Source: an uncultured Porphyromonadaceae bacterium (GTDB taxonomy: Bacteria; Bacteroidota; Bacteroidia; Bacteroidales; Muribaculaceae). From it: a stretch of DNA of 43,961 nt. Shown here piece by piece: positions 17,616-25,153 of the stretch; within the stretch, counting starts at the first letter, position 1; every line of letters starts with the position of its first letter. The stretch covers positions 1-43,961 of the forward strand of contig CAMWVE010000024.1 of NCBI GenBank assembly GCA_947177685.1, in the 5' to 3' direction. The position numbers and the translations under genes are program-made. The notes beneath the pieces are model-generated. The model was not told where the DNA came from, ran no database searches, and saw only the letters and a list, made by a program, of their open reading frames with translations.

Positions 17616-18671
17616 TTGGAAAAGCCAAGGTTGCAACATTTCGACGTCATCAAAGGGTTCGCCATTTTTCTGGTGGTGACAGGGCATGTGCTGACATTCT
17701 GCATCCGCGACATCGACCGAGCATTGCTGTTCAAGTTCATCGAACTGGTCCACATGCCAATGTTCTTCTTCATCAGCGGCTATTTCTCTTATAAAGAAGG
17801 GTTTGCCACTCCGCGCCTGCTAAACCGTTTCCGTCAGCTCGTGATTCCCGGTGCCGTGATGCTTTGGCTCTGGAGCTTGTATTTTCCTCACAGCGGTCTG
17901 CAAAGCCCGCTTGACATGAGTTGGGACGGAATCATGGTCAACGAGTACAAAAACGGCTACTGGTTCCCATTCGTACTGTTTGCCATAATTCTGATTTACA
18001 GTTTGTTGGCACCCATTCTCAGGAAATTGGGCAATGACGTGGTGCAAGCAGTTTTCACAGCACTCTTCATCCTTGGTGCCACCGTGGCGGTCAACCTTTT
18101 TGCAACGCCCTACATCACACAGCTGCTATCACTGGGTCTGATAACCCAGTTCTTGGTGCCGTTCATGTTCGGATTATTCTGCCGCCATCATTCCCGGCTG
18201 TTCAACTCCATGACCACACGCCCGGCTTGCTACACCGCCTCGCTGCTGTTGGCTTCGCTCTCACTCTTTTTCCTTGCCTACCGCTGGGACTACCCGTGGA
18301 CTCAACCGCTGCAACCGTGGCTGATGCCGCTTTTCCACCTCTCCCTCCCCATAGCTGCCGTAACCGTGGCTCGGCGGTGGTGCGCCGTCAGCTTCACACC
18401 TGAACACACCTCGCGGTCAGCCCGGATATGGAACCTGTTAGGGCGCGAAAGCCTTGCCATCTACCTGCTGCACTACTTCTTCCTCTTTCCGTTGCCGTGG
18501 CTGCAGGAACCGCTCCGTAACGCCGCGCTCGACGTAGTGCCAACGCTGATTGTAGCCGTCCCGGTCGCTGCCGTCATCGTTGCCGTCACCCTCGCCGTGA
18601 ACTATCTGATTTCATTCAGCCCGCTCCTGTCACAACTGCTTACGGGTCAACTTAACCGTCAGAAACAATGA
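17616..18671 (+). CDS. Acyltransferase family 3 membrane protein
   Basis: A 351-residue protein with about ten hydrophobic helices. The N-terminal RLQHFDVIKGFAIFLVVTGHV, with the family's conserved His (residue 24), identifies an acyltransferase-3 / fucose-4-O-acetylase-like enzyme that acetylates sugars at the membrane. The start is uncertain: no ATG is suitably placed, so TTG 17616 is chosen; TTG 17631 is possible. Its stop overlaps the aminotransferase start (ATGA), suggesting a shared role in surface-glycan modification. Confidence 0.85.
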   Translation: MEKPRLQHFDVIKGFAIFLVVTGHVLTFCIRDIDRALLFKFIELVHMPMFFFISGYFSYKEGFATPRLLNRFRQLVIPGAVMLWLWSLYFPHSGLQSPLDMSWDGIMVNEYKNGYWFPFVLFAIILIYSLLAPILRKLGNDVVQAVFTALFILGATVAVNLFATPYITQLLSLGLITQFLVPFMFGLFCRHHSRLFNSMTTRPACYTASLLLASLSLFFLAYRWDYPWTQPLQPWLMPLFHLSLPIAAVTVARRWCAVSFTPEHTSRSARIWNLLGRESLAIYLLHYFFLFPLPWLQEPLRNAALDVVPTLIVAVPVAAVIVAVTLAVNYLISFSPLLSQLLTGQLNRQKQ

Positions 18672-19798
18672 AATATATCAAACTGTCGCTTCCACACTCA
18701 GGTGGATTTGAAAAAAAATATATCGACGAAGCTCTTGCCGATGACTGGATTGTGCCCCTCGGTCCGCATGTGAATCTGTTTGAGAAACTGCTCGGCGAAT
18801 ATCTCCATGCGCCCCATGTCGTCGCACTCAGTGCCGGAACTGCAGCCATTCATCTGGCTCTGGTATTGCTTGGCGTCAAGCCCGGCGATGAGGTCATTTG
18901 CCAGTCATTCACATTTTCAGCTTCGGCAAACCCCATTCTCTATCAGGGTGCATCGCCGGTTTTCGTTGACTCCGAGCCTCTGACATGGAACATCGACCCG
19001 GAGCTGATGCGCCAAGCCATCATTGACCGCCATGCCGTCACCGGACGCTACCCAGCTGCCATCATCGCTGTCCACCTCTACGGAATGCCGGCGCAGATGG
19101 ACCGTATCCTCGCGGTCGCCGACGAGTTCGGAATACCTGTGGTGGAAGATGCTGCCGAAGCACTCGGATCAACCTTCGCAGGCAAACCTTGCGGCACACT
19201 CGGCAAATATGGCATCCTGTCGTTCAACGGCAACAAAATCATCACCACCTCAGGGGGTGGCGCCCTGATTTGCCCCACTCAAGACGCTGCCCGTCGCGCA
19301 CTCTTTTTTGCAACGCAGGCTCGCGAAAACCGTCCGTATTACTACCACGAACATGTAGGCTACAACTATCGTCTGTCAAACATTTCGGCTGCAATCGGAT
19401 GCGGTCAGATGGAGGTCCTCGATGAACATCTGCAACGCCGACGCGAAATCAATGCCCTTTATGCCAAGGCATTCAGCGGGCATCCTTTCATAAAGGTACA
19501 CACCAATCCCTCAGCCGATTACAACAGCAATTACTGGCTCTCAACCATACTGCTGTCGCCTGACGCACCTCTGACTGCCGATCAGCTGCGTGTGGCGCTT
19601 GCCGACCGCAACATCGAAACCCGTCTGCTTTGGCGTCCCATGCACACGCAGCCTGTGTTCGCATCCGCCCCGGCATATGTAAACGGAGTGTCTGACGATC
19701 TGTTCGCGCGCGGTCTGTGTCTACCCTCAGGCTCATCGCTTACCGATGACGAAATACAAACCGTCAGCAACGCCATCCTCGATCTGTGTCACGCATGA
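18668..19798 (+). CDS. DegT/DnrJ/EryC1/StrS family aminotransferase
   Basis: A 376-residue PLP-dependent aminotransferase of the sugar-nucleotide type. Key features: the phosphate-binding ALSAGTAAIHLAL region, Asp161 (VVEDAAEALGS) that contacts the pyridine nitrogen, and Lys190 (SFNGNKIITT) that forms the Schiff base. C-terminal ligand residues include YNYRLSNISAAIG. It aminates a keto-sugar nucleotide; which sugar is not evident. It lies between the acyltransferase and a HAD phosphatase, which fits synthesis of an N-acetylated amino sugar for surface polysaccharide or glycoprotein (inference). Confidence 0.93.
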   Translation: MKYIKLSLPHSGGFEKKYIDEALADDWIVPLGPHVNLFEKLLGEYLHAPHVVALSAGTAAIHLALVLLGVKPGDEVICQSFTFSASANPILYQGASPVFVDSEPLTWNIDPELMRQAIIDRHAVTGRYPAAIIAVHLYGMPAQMDRILAVADEFGIPVVEDAAEALGSTFAGKPCGTLGKYGILSFNGNKIITTSGGGALICPTQDAARRALFFATQARENRPYYYHEHVGYNYRLSNISAAIGCGQMEVLDEHLQRRREINALYAKAFSGHPFIKVHTNPSADYNSNYWLSTILLSPDAPLTADQLRVALADRNIETRLLWRPMHTQPVFASAPAYVNGVSDDLFARGLCLPSGSSLTDDEIQTVSNAILDLCHA

Positions 19799-20439
19799 TA
19801 CCGGAGCAGACTCTGCTTGCTTTCGATCTCGATGACACGCTGCTCCACGAAACCGACTATATCCGTGGCGTAATCCGTGCCATAGCCTCAGAGTTTAATC
19901 AACTTCCTATCCCCGAAGGCATTGACATAAAAAAGCCTTACGAAATAATGGAACGCTGGGCAGCCGGCGACACTACCGTTCACGCACGAATGGTCGAAAT
20001 CTATCGGACAGCCCAAGGAGTCTCACCATTCTCCTCCCATCTGCCTGACCTTCTTGATAAGCTAAAGCGACAGGGCTACACGCTCGCCGTAATTACTGAC
20101 GGATTCACTCTCCGTCAGCGTGCCAAACTGCGTTTGCTCGGCATTGAATCCCTTTTCGATGAGATATGGATTTCAGAAGAACGATGTGCCGACAAACTCT
20201 CAGGGCAACCGTTCGAGGTCATCATGAAACGCTTCCCTCGCCTCACCCACTTCGTTTACATCGGCGACAACCCAGCCAAGGACTTCGCTCCTGCCCGCTC
20301 CCACGGTTGGCACACAGTCATGCTACGTGCCACCACCGAAAACATCCATCCCCAATCCTCCGGAACCCCCGCCGACATCACCATCGACTCACTCCACTCC
20401 CTGACGGATTCATCTCTGTTTTCAGAACTATACAGATAA
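19795..20439 (+). CDS. HAD family hydrolase
   Basis: A 214-residue haloacid-dehalogenase phosphatase. The start is placed at ATG 19795, where ATGA overlaps the previous stop; a GTG at 19786 is possible. Motif I FDLDDT (Asp11, Asp13), motif II ITDGFT, Lys in KLSGQPFEVIMK, and motif IV YIGDNPAKD are all present. The helical cap between motifs I and II puts it in the phosphoglycolate-phosphatase-like class. It probably dephosphorylates a metabolite linked to the two preceding genes. Confidence 0.88.
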   Translation: MIPEQTLLAFDLDDTLLHETDYIRGVIRAIASEFNQLPIPEGIDIKKPYEIMERWAAGDTTVHARMVEIYRTAQGVSPFSSHLPDLLDKLKRQGYTLAVITDGFTLRQRAKLRLLGIESLFDEIWISEERCADKLSGQPFEVIMKRFPRLTHFVYIGDNPAKDFAPARSHGWHTVMLRATTENIHPQSSGTPADITIDSLHSLTDSSLFSELYR

Positions 20440-20469
20440 TTTTCATTTCTCCCACATTAATAATTACAT

Positions 20470-20530
20470 TATAATACAACTTTTCCAAGTGTAAAGTTGT
20501 ATTATATTAAAACTTTTTGTAATTTTACAC
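20470..20530. promoter_or_regulatory. Operator/promoter region of the toxin-antitoxin module
   Basis: A 14-bp perfect inverted repeat (TATAATACAACTTT at 20470-20483 and its complement at 20493-20506) with a 9-base spacer. A second inverted repeat, GTGTAAA (20489-20495) and TTTACAC (20524-20530), ends 1 base before the toxin start. Such sites are typical for autoregulation by the HTH antitoxin. The region is strongly AT-rich compared with its neighbours. Confidence 0.7.
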
Positions 20531-20531
20531 C

Positions 20532-20861
20532 ATGGAAAGGAGGATTCTCACCTATGGCGGATATTTCGAAGAATTTATGGCGACCCTTGACATAAAGGTT
20601 CGCCGAAAAATTAACTATGGTTTGGATTTGTTGAAATACCAAGACATCGTATCTAAGAAATTCGTTAAATATATTAGAGAAGGTATATTTGAGATGCGAA
20701 CTGAATGGGAAGGCAATATCTATCGTGTGTTCTTTATTTTTGATGGCAACAACATAGTAGTCTTGTTCAATGGCTTCCAAAAGAAAACACAAAAAACGCC
20801 TAACAGTGAGATTACTAAAGCATTAAAAATTAAAAAAGATTACTATAATGGCAGGAGATAA
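20532..20861 (+). CDS. Type II toxin, HigB/RelE-like (Gp49 family)
   Basis: A 109-residue basic protein resembling phage-derived Gp49-like/HigB toxins of the RelE superfamily: IREGIFEMRTEWEGNIYRVFF, IFDGNNIVVLFNGFQKKTQKTP and a Lys-rich C-terminus. Members of this group cleave mRNA on the ribosome. The toxin gene comes first and overlaps the antitoxin gene by 14 bases, the usual higBA order. AT-rich codon use sets it apart from neighbouring genes and suggests transfer. Confidence 0.9.
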   Translation: MERRILTYGGYFEEFMATLDIKVRRKINYGLDLLKYQDIVSKKFVKYIREGIFEMRTEWEGNIYRVFFIFDGNNIVVLFNGFQKKTQKTPNSEITKALKIKKDYYNGRR

Positions 20862-21150
20862 TATAATTAGAGATTATGATGCGGTTTTAGACGCTGAATA
20901 TGGTGCTCCCGGCACTCCGGAACGTGAAGCTTTCCGAGCTGAAGCTGAGGCTTTTTATGCCGGACAAATCTTAAAAAACAGCCGGAAGGAAGCTCGAATG
21001 ACACAAGGCGAACTCGCAGCGAAACTTAACGTTACTAAATCATATATCTCAAGAATTGAGAACGGACTTATCACTCCAAGCGTAACCACATTCTACCGCA
21101 TCATCGATGCACTTGGAATGAGGGTGGAAATTGTTAAAACTGTTGGTTGA
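20848..21150 (+). CDS. HTH antitoxin, HigA-like (Xre family)
   Basis: A 100-residue protein with a C-terminal Xre-type helix-turn-helix (about 45-95: KEARMTQGELAAKLNVTKSY, then ISRIENG). The N-terminal half (about 1-42) is helical and probably neutralises the toxin. It should repress its own operon by binding the inverted repeats at 20470-20530. Confidence 0.9.
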   Translation: MAGDNIIRDYDAVLDAEYGAPGTPEREAFRAEAEAFYAGQILKNSRKEARMTQGELAAKLNVTKSYISRIENGLITPSVTTFYRIIDALGMRVEIVKTVG

Positions 21151-21203
21151 GCCCTCTCTCGTAACACTCATTCTCCAGTTGACACAAAAAATTTTGTCAA
21201 ACC

Positions 21204-21234
21204 TTTGTAAACTCAAATTTAATCATTACTTTTG
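21204..21234 (+). promoter_or_regulatory. Promoter of the ferredoxin gene
   Basis: TTTG at 21204-21207, a 19-base spacer, then TACTTTTG at 21227-21234, an exact consensus match 48 bases before the ATG. An imperfect inverted repeat (TTGACACAAAA...ATTTTGTCAA, about 21179-21200) just before it may end transcription of the toxin-antitoxin genes. Confidence 0.75.
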
Positions 21235-21282
21235 CATCGTAAATCAATAACGCACATAATTCCAAACTAAAAATTATTTACA

Positions 21283-21453
21283 ATGGCTTACGTAATTACA
21301 GACTCTTGTGTTGCTTGCGGCACTTGTCTCCCCGAATGTCCCGTTGAGGCTATCTCTGAAGGCGACATCTATGTTATCAATCCTGATGTTTGCATCGATT
21401 GCGGTACCTGCGCAAGCGTTTGCCCCAGCGAAGCTATCATTCCCGGAGAATAA
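21283..21453 (+). CDS. 2[4Fe-4S] ferredoxin
   Basis: A small 56-residue ferredoxin starting MAYVITDSCVACGTC. Two CxxCxxCxxxCP motifs are present: Cys9, 12, 15, 19 and Cys37, 40, 43, 47, each followed by the typical Pro. This is the clostridial-type low-potential electron carrier used by pyruvate:ferredoxin oxidoreductase and similar anaerobic enzymes. It has its own promoter and a downstream hairpin, so it is monocistronic. Confidence 0.97.
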   Translation: MAYVITDSCVACGTCLPECPVEAISEGDIYVINPDVCIDCGTCASVCPSEAIIPGE

Positions 21454-21472
21454 TTCAAAAAAAACATTTTTG

Positions 21473-21508
21473 AGGCGGTGTGACTAAAGCAATTTTGGCA
21501 TACCGCCT
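21473..21508 (+). terminator. Hairpin downstream of ferredoxin
   Basis: AGGCGGTGTG (21473-21482) pairs with CATACCGCCT (21499-21508) in a 10-bp stem with one G-T pair and a 16-base loop. No strong T-run follows, so it may be an RNA-stabilising hairpin or a weak terminator. Confidence 0.5.
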
Positions 21509-21529
21509 TACTTATCTCTATTCCGGAAT

Positions 21530-22273
21530 ATGCCCTTCTTCTCTATCATAACCGTTTGCTACAACGCCGCTGACACCATCACACCCACCCTGCGCTCGGT
21601 CAAGGAACAGTCGTTCCGCGACTTCGAACATATCATTCAGGACGGGGCATCAAAAGATGATACTCTCCGATTGGTGGAGCAGTTCGGCACCGATGCAACA
21701 CGGTTGGAGTCCAAGCCTGACAAAGGCTTGTATTTCGCTATGAATGAGGCACTCCACCGCGCCTCAGGAGAGTATGTCGTATTCCTGAACGCCGGTGACT
21801 CCTTCCACTCCCCCGACACCTTGCAGTTGGTACACGATGCCATTACCAACGCTTCCGTGCCACGACCCGGTGTGGCTTACGGTCAGACCGTATTGGTCAA
21901 CGCCGACCGTCAGATCATAGGTCCGCGACATCTCACCGCACCCCGGCAGCTGACATTTCAATCATTTGCCAATGGAATGGTTGTGTGCCATCAGGCATTT
22001 TTCGCACGTCGCGACCTCACTTCCGACTATAACACCGCCTATCGCTTCTCAGCTGACTTTGACTGGTGCATACGCGTGTTGCAGAAATCTTCCGGCAACG
22101 TGTACATCGATGCTACGCTGATTGACTATCTCCACGAAGGGATGACCACGGCTAACCGGAAAAAATCACTCCGCGAGCGATTCAACATAATGTGTCAATA
22201 CTACGGCACCATCCCCACCCTGTTCAACCACCTGCGGTTCCTCGCGCGTCACCTCGCCCGAAAAATCCGATGA
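21530..22273 (+). CDS. Glycosyltransferase family 2
   Basis: A 247-residue GT-A fold enzyme. N-terminal FFSIITVCYNAADTI, DGASKDDT, DKGLYFAMNEAL and VVFLNAGDSF are the standard family-2 elements; the last replaces the DXD metal-binding motif with NAGDS, common in the WcaE-like group. It transfers a sugar from a nucleotide donor to a cell-surface glycan acceptor. Its stop overlaps the start of the GYF_2 gene (ATGA). Confidence 0.92.
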   Translation: MPFFSIITVCYNAADTITPTLRSVKEQSFRDFEHIIQDGASKDDTLRLVEQFGTDATRLESKPDKGLYFAMNEALHRASGEYVVFLNAGDSFHSPDTLQLVHDAITNASVPRPGVAYGQTVLVNADRQIIGPRHLTAPRQLTFQSFANGMVVCHQAFFARRDLTSDYNTAYRFSADFDWCIRVLQKSSGNVYIDATLIDYLHEGMTTANRKKSLRERFNIMCQYYGTIPTLFNHLRFLARHLARKIR

Positions 22274-22746
22274 AAAAGTATTATCTGTTCATAAATGGCG
22301 AAACCATAGGTCCGTTTTTTCTGAGCGACCTGCCCCAACATGGCGCCACCCCTGACACCTACATCTGGTATAAAGGATTGACCGACTGGACCCGCATACG
22401 GAACATCCCGGAGATTGCCGAAGCACTCGAACGGGTACAGGAACCGCAACCGCCAATCTTTGACCCTGACAAATTCAACAATGCCGGTCAGCAGCAAACC
22501 CCGCCGTGGGACAATCTTTCGCCACGCCCTAACAACTACCTCGCCGAAAGCATTGTGGCGCTCCTGTTCTGTTTCCCGGTGGCAGCCGTAGCATTATATA
22601 AAGCGCTTAAAGTCAACAAGCTATACGACAGCGGCGAGGTCGAAAAAGCTTTCGCCGAATCAGCCGCCGCTCGCAACTGGTTTCTGGCTGCCGTAGGCGC
22701 AGGACTTTTCCTTGCGTTGCTTCTGTTCCTCCTCTTTTCCAACTGA
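22270..22746 (+). CDS. GYF_2 (DUF4339) - CD225/dispanin domain membrane protein
   Basis: A 158-residue protein; the start at 22270 is chosen because it overlaps the previous stop (ATGA) and begins directly with the domain. Residues about 3-50 form a GYF_2 domain (YYLFINGETIGPFFLSDLPQ, then YIWYKGLTDWTRI). A proline-rich linker follows. Residues about 85-155 are a CD225-like module with two membrane helices: ESIVALLFCFPVAAVALYKA, then KVNKLYDSG, then a last hydrophobic helix. The combination is common in Bacteroidota, but its function is not known. Confidence 0.87.
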   Translation: MKKYYLFINGETIGPFFLSDLPQHGATPDTYIWYKGLTDWTRIRNIPEIAEALERVQEPQPPIFDPDKFNNAGQQQTPPWDNLSPRPNNYLAESIVALLFCFPVAAVALYKALKVNKLYDSGEVEKAFAESAAARNWFLAAVGAGLFLALLLFLLFSN

Positions 22747-22749
22747 ACC

Positions 22750-23061
22750 ATGTACATCCTCAACACCTCGTTTCACATAACCGAACGCCACACTGACCGT
22801 TTCATGTCATGGGCACGCGAAACCTACATTCCTGCCGCACTCGCAACAGGTCATCTCTCCGACCCACTGTTCACACGACTGCTAACCGTGGTGGAGCCGG
22901 GCACCGTATCATTCGCCATACACTTCCATTGCCGTTCTCTCCACGAAGCGGAGCAGTGGCACGACAACGAGGCATCGCTCCTTAAAGCCGCCTTTCACAA
23001 GGAGTTGCAGGGCGAACTCGTTTATTTCTCAACCTTCATGGAAAAAGTGGGGACACTATGA
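22750..23061 (+). CDS. DUF4286 family protein
   Basis: A 103-residue protein with a ferredoxin-like (dimeric alpha-beta barrel type) pattern. [10 protein letters not shown], the [11 protein letters not shown] segment and [15 protein letters not shown] match the DUF4286 family, which is confined largely to Bacteroidota. Function unknown. It overlaps ruvC (ATGA at 23058-23061), so the two are co-translated. Confidence 0.85.
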   Translation: MYILNTSFHITERHTDRFMSWARETYIPAALATGHLSDPLFTRLLTVVEPGTVSFAIHFHCRSLHEAEQWHDNEASLLKAAFHKELQGELVYFSTFMEKVGTL

Positions 23062-23651
23062 CGGACGCTCACCCTACAACACGTCAAACCAACAGGGAAT
23101 GGGACAAGGTCATCATTGGCATTGACCCCGGAACCAACGTCATGGGCTACGGGTTACTGGGCGTTCGTGGCAAAAAGCCCGTCATAATAGCCATGGGGGT
23201 CATAACCCTATCAAAGATGGACGACCACTACATGAAACTGAACCACATCTATCAGCGGGTACAGTCGTTGGTCGACAACTATCTACCTGACGAAATGGCT
23301 ATTGAAGCACCATTCTTCGGTAAAAACGTGCAGTCCATGCTCAAACTGGGCAGAGCGCAGGGCGTGGCTATGGCTGCAGCACTCTCACGTCAGGTACCTA
23401 TAACCGAATACGAACCGCGAAAAATCAAAATGGCGATTACCGGCAATGGAGGCGCATCCAAGGAGCAGGTGCGCGAAATGCTTGTCAGGATACTCAACAT
23501 TCCCCGCGAGCAACTGCTGCCCCAACTCGACTCCACCGATGCTCTTGCCGCAGCACTCTGCCATTTCTACGAATCATCGCGCCCCATAAAAAATGCGTCG
23601 CCCAAATCATGGAAAGAATTTGTGGAGCGAAACCCCGACAAAGTAAAATAA
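23058..23651 (+). CDS. ruvC: Holliday junction resolvase RuvC
   Basis: A 197-residue endonuclease that cuts Holliday junctions symmetrically with RuvAB during recombination. Metal-binding acidic residues are in place: Asp23 ([14 protein letters not shown]), Glu83 ([10 protein letters not shown]), Asp158 and Asp161 ([13 protein letters not shown]). There is a short N-terminal extension of about 17 residues before the first strand. An internal start for the usual MIIGIDPG type is not available, so ATG 23058 is kept. Confidence 0.96.
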   Translation: MTDAHPTTRQTNREWDKVIIGIDPGTNVMGYGLLGVRGKKPVIIAMGVITLSKMDDHYMKLNHIYQRVQSLVDNYLPDEMAIEAPFFGKNVQSMLKLGRAQGVAMAAALSRQVPITEYEPRKIKMAITGNGGASKEQVREMLVRILNIPREQLLPQLDSTDALAAALCHFYESSRPIKNASPKSWKEFVERNPDKVK

Positions 23652-23750
23652 GAGCCCGAGAACTCCGAAGGCTCTGAAAGCTCCAAGAACTCCGAGTAAT
23701 CCGAAAACTCCAAAAGCTCTGAGAACTCCAACTCCTCCCGAAACTCCGAG
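23652..23750. repeat. 9-bp tandem repeat array, eleven units
   Basis: Immediately after the ruvC stop codon come eleven 9-mers: GAGCCCGAG, AACTCCGAA, GGCTCTGAA, AGCTCCAAG, AACTCCGAG and so on, with consensus AACTCCGAG. It continues the ruvC frame: read through the stop, it would add 15 Glu/Ser/Asn-rich residues before a TAA at 23697. Same unit length, core and copy number as the array at 17494-17592. Confidence 0.88.
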
Positions 23751-23807
23751 AGCCGTTTTCTACCAATATTCTCGCCAAAATTCCCAATCTGTTTTTTTTA
23801 AATATTT

Positions 23808-23838
23808 TTTGTAATATAACGAATTTTCGTTAAATTTG
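23808..23838 (+). promoter_or_regulatory. Promoter of the seven-gene envelope operon
   Basis: TTTG at 23808-23811, a 19-base spacer and TAAATTTG at 23831-23838: an exact Bacteroidota consensus. Transcription should start near 23845, leaving a leader of about 205 bases before the first ATG. Confidence 0.8.
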
Positions 23839-23844
23839 CAACCT

Positions 23845-24050
23845 GAGACCATAGTCGCGGACCGCCTCCGGCGTATGCGGCTGTCACAAGCGAAATAGTT
23901 AGCAAAAGGCACGTTTCTCACCCTGTCAGAACCGACTGAATCAGCGGTTTTCACTGAAAGAAGTTCCGACAGATGACACAGACTCTCACGCGCCTGTTTT
24001 AAACCAATCAAAGTCCGTAGGAGAGACTGGCGGACATCAGATTTTATCAA
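23845..24050 (+). other. Long structured leader or small RNA, unidentified
   Basis: No ORF is credible here, but several hairpins can be drawn. CTGTC (23923-23927) plus GAAC (23929-23932) pair with GTTC (23963-23966) plus GACAG (23968-23972). Inside, AACCG (23930-23934) can alternatively pair with CGGTT (23945-23949). GTCCG (24013-24017) pairs with CGGAC (24031-24035) just before the ATG. CCGC (23862-23865) pairs with GCGG (23877-23880). It may be a regulatory leader or a separate small RNA. It does not show the conserved cores of tmRNA, RNase P or SRP RNA. Confidence 0.5.
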
Positions 24051-24539
24051 ATGAAACGCTTTGGATTACTACTCCTGATCGCGCTTTTTATCATCCCCTT
24101 CACATCAACATCCTATGCAGGTGGCAAGAAAGGGGAGGAAAAAATGTCATACGAAATTTTCGGCGCCGGATCAGGCACACAGGGAAACTATCTGGTTGAA
24201 GTATCTGTAAAAACCAAAGATAAGAAGCTTGATGACGACGCCATCAAACGTGCTGCCGTCCACGGAGTGCTCTTCCGCGGTTTCAGCAACAAACCCTACT
24301 CTCAGAAAGCGCTTGCCGGCAGTCCTGCCAACGAAGCCGAGCATGTCGACTTCTACAAGGAATTCTTCTCCGAGGATGGCAATGCCGCCAGCTTCGCCTC
24401 TTTGATACCCGGCTCCAGAACCGTAAAAAAAGTAGACAAAAAATATGTTATCACAGCCCGCGTGACAGTCAATAAGGACGCCTTGGCGCAATATCTCCAG
24501 AAAATGGGTGTCATCAGAGGGCTTAATTCCGCATTCTAA
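24051..24539 (+). CDS. Exported protein of unknown family, first gene of envelope operon
   Basis: A 162-residue protein with signal peptide (MKRFGLLLLIALFIIPFTST, ending SYA-G) and no lipobox. The mature part reads as an alpha/beta domain: a strand (YLVEVSVKTK), a helix (DDAIKRAAVHGVLFRGF), YKEFFSEDG, and a closing strand-helix (KYVITARVTVNKDALAQYLQ). The same order of elements occurs in the lipoprotein two genes later (25154-25648), so the two appear to be distant paralogues. The pattern resembles LPP20/FlgP-type proteins, but this is a by-eye impression. Its TAA overlaps the next ATG (TAATG). Confidence 0.75.
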   Translation: MKRFGLLLLIALFIIPFTSTSYAGGKKGEEKMSYEIFGAGSGTQGNYLVEVSVKTKDKKLDDDAIKRAAVHGVLFRGFSNKPYSQKALAGSPANEAEHVDFYKEFFSEDGNAASFASLIPGSRTVKKVDKKYVITARVTVNKDALAQYLQKMGVIRGLNSAF

Positions 24540-25141
24540 TGAAAAAGTTCTTCACATTCTGCCTGATGGCTGTCAGCATGCTGCCGGCAGCTTGGTCGCA
24601 AAACCGCGACGTTAAGATTCCCACGGAGTCAAACCTCGGCATAACTCAAACTGACTACTCACAGTTGAAAACCGGTTTCTTCTGCGTGGGGCAGGTGGCT
24701 ACCGCCTACACCTTCAATGCCAAACCGCTCTCAATAGGATTCACCGACCTTGAAGGCATCGCCGGCTACCGTTTCAGCGACTACCTCCGAGCAGGTGTCG
24801 GCATCGGCGTACGCTATTATTATAATGTTAATGACGTCCGCAACATGAGCCACAAATTCGGCATGCCCCTCTTCCTCGATCTCCGCGGAAACTTCATCCC
24901 CAACGACTACCGCAACGTGGTTCCGTTCTGGTCAGTAGACCTTGGCGCCACATTCCCCGATGGCGTCATGTTCCGCCCTTCGATAGGTGCGCGCGTAGGT
25001 CAGCCCCGCAGCGCCTTCATTGTGTCGCTGGGCTATGTGGGTCAGAACATCCGAACTTACACTGACGAAGTGGGCACTACCGGCAAGTCAGCACACAAAT
25101 TCGCATCAGGCGTCTCACTCTCAATAGGTTACGAATTTTAA
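24539..25141 (+). CDS. Outer-membrane beta-barrel protein
   Basis: A 200-residue protein with a signal peptide (MKKFFTFCLMAVSMLPAAWS-Q). The mature part alternates polar and hydrophobic residues in about eight amphipathic strands (LRAGVGIGVRYYYN, VVPFWSVDLGATF, FRPSIGARVG, GVSLSIGYEF). It ends in Phe, the usual C-terminal outer-membrane insertion signal. It is probably a small barrel porin-like or anchoring component. It lies between the two paralogous exported proteins, which suggests they associate with it. Confidence 0.82.
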   Translation: MKKFFTFCLMAVSMLPAAWSQNRDVKIPTESNLGITQTDYSQLKTGFFCVGQVATAYTFNAKPLSIGFTDLEGIAGYRFSDYLRAGVGIGVRYYYNVNDVRNMSHKFGMPLFLDLRGNFIPNDYRNVVPFWSVDLGATFPDGVMFRPSIGARVGQPRSAFIVSLGYVGQNIRTYTDEVGTTGKSAHKFASGVSLSIGYEF

Positions 25142-25153
25142 ATCAACATACAG

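Noticed and set aside
17525-17794. An 89-residue ORF with Ser/Pro-rich start across the 9-bp array
   Set aside because: Its repeats come from the 9-bp tandem DNA array and it overlaps the acyltransferase gene in another frame; no family features.
23841-23852. CTGAGA in the leader as part of a TPP riboswitch
   Set aside because: The rest of the TPP consensus is missing and the downstream genes are not thiamine genes.
23845-24050. tmRNA, RNase P or SRP RNA in the long leader
   Set aside because: The conserved cores of these RNAs are not present; only generic hairpins are seen.
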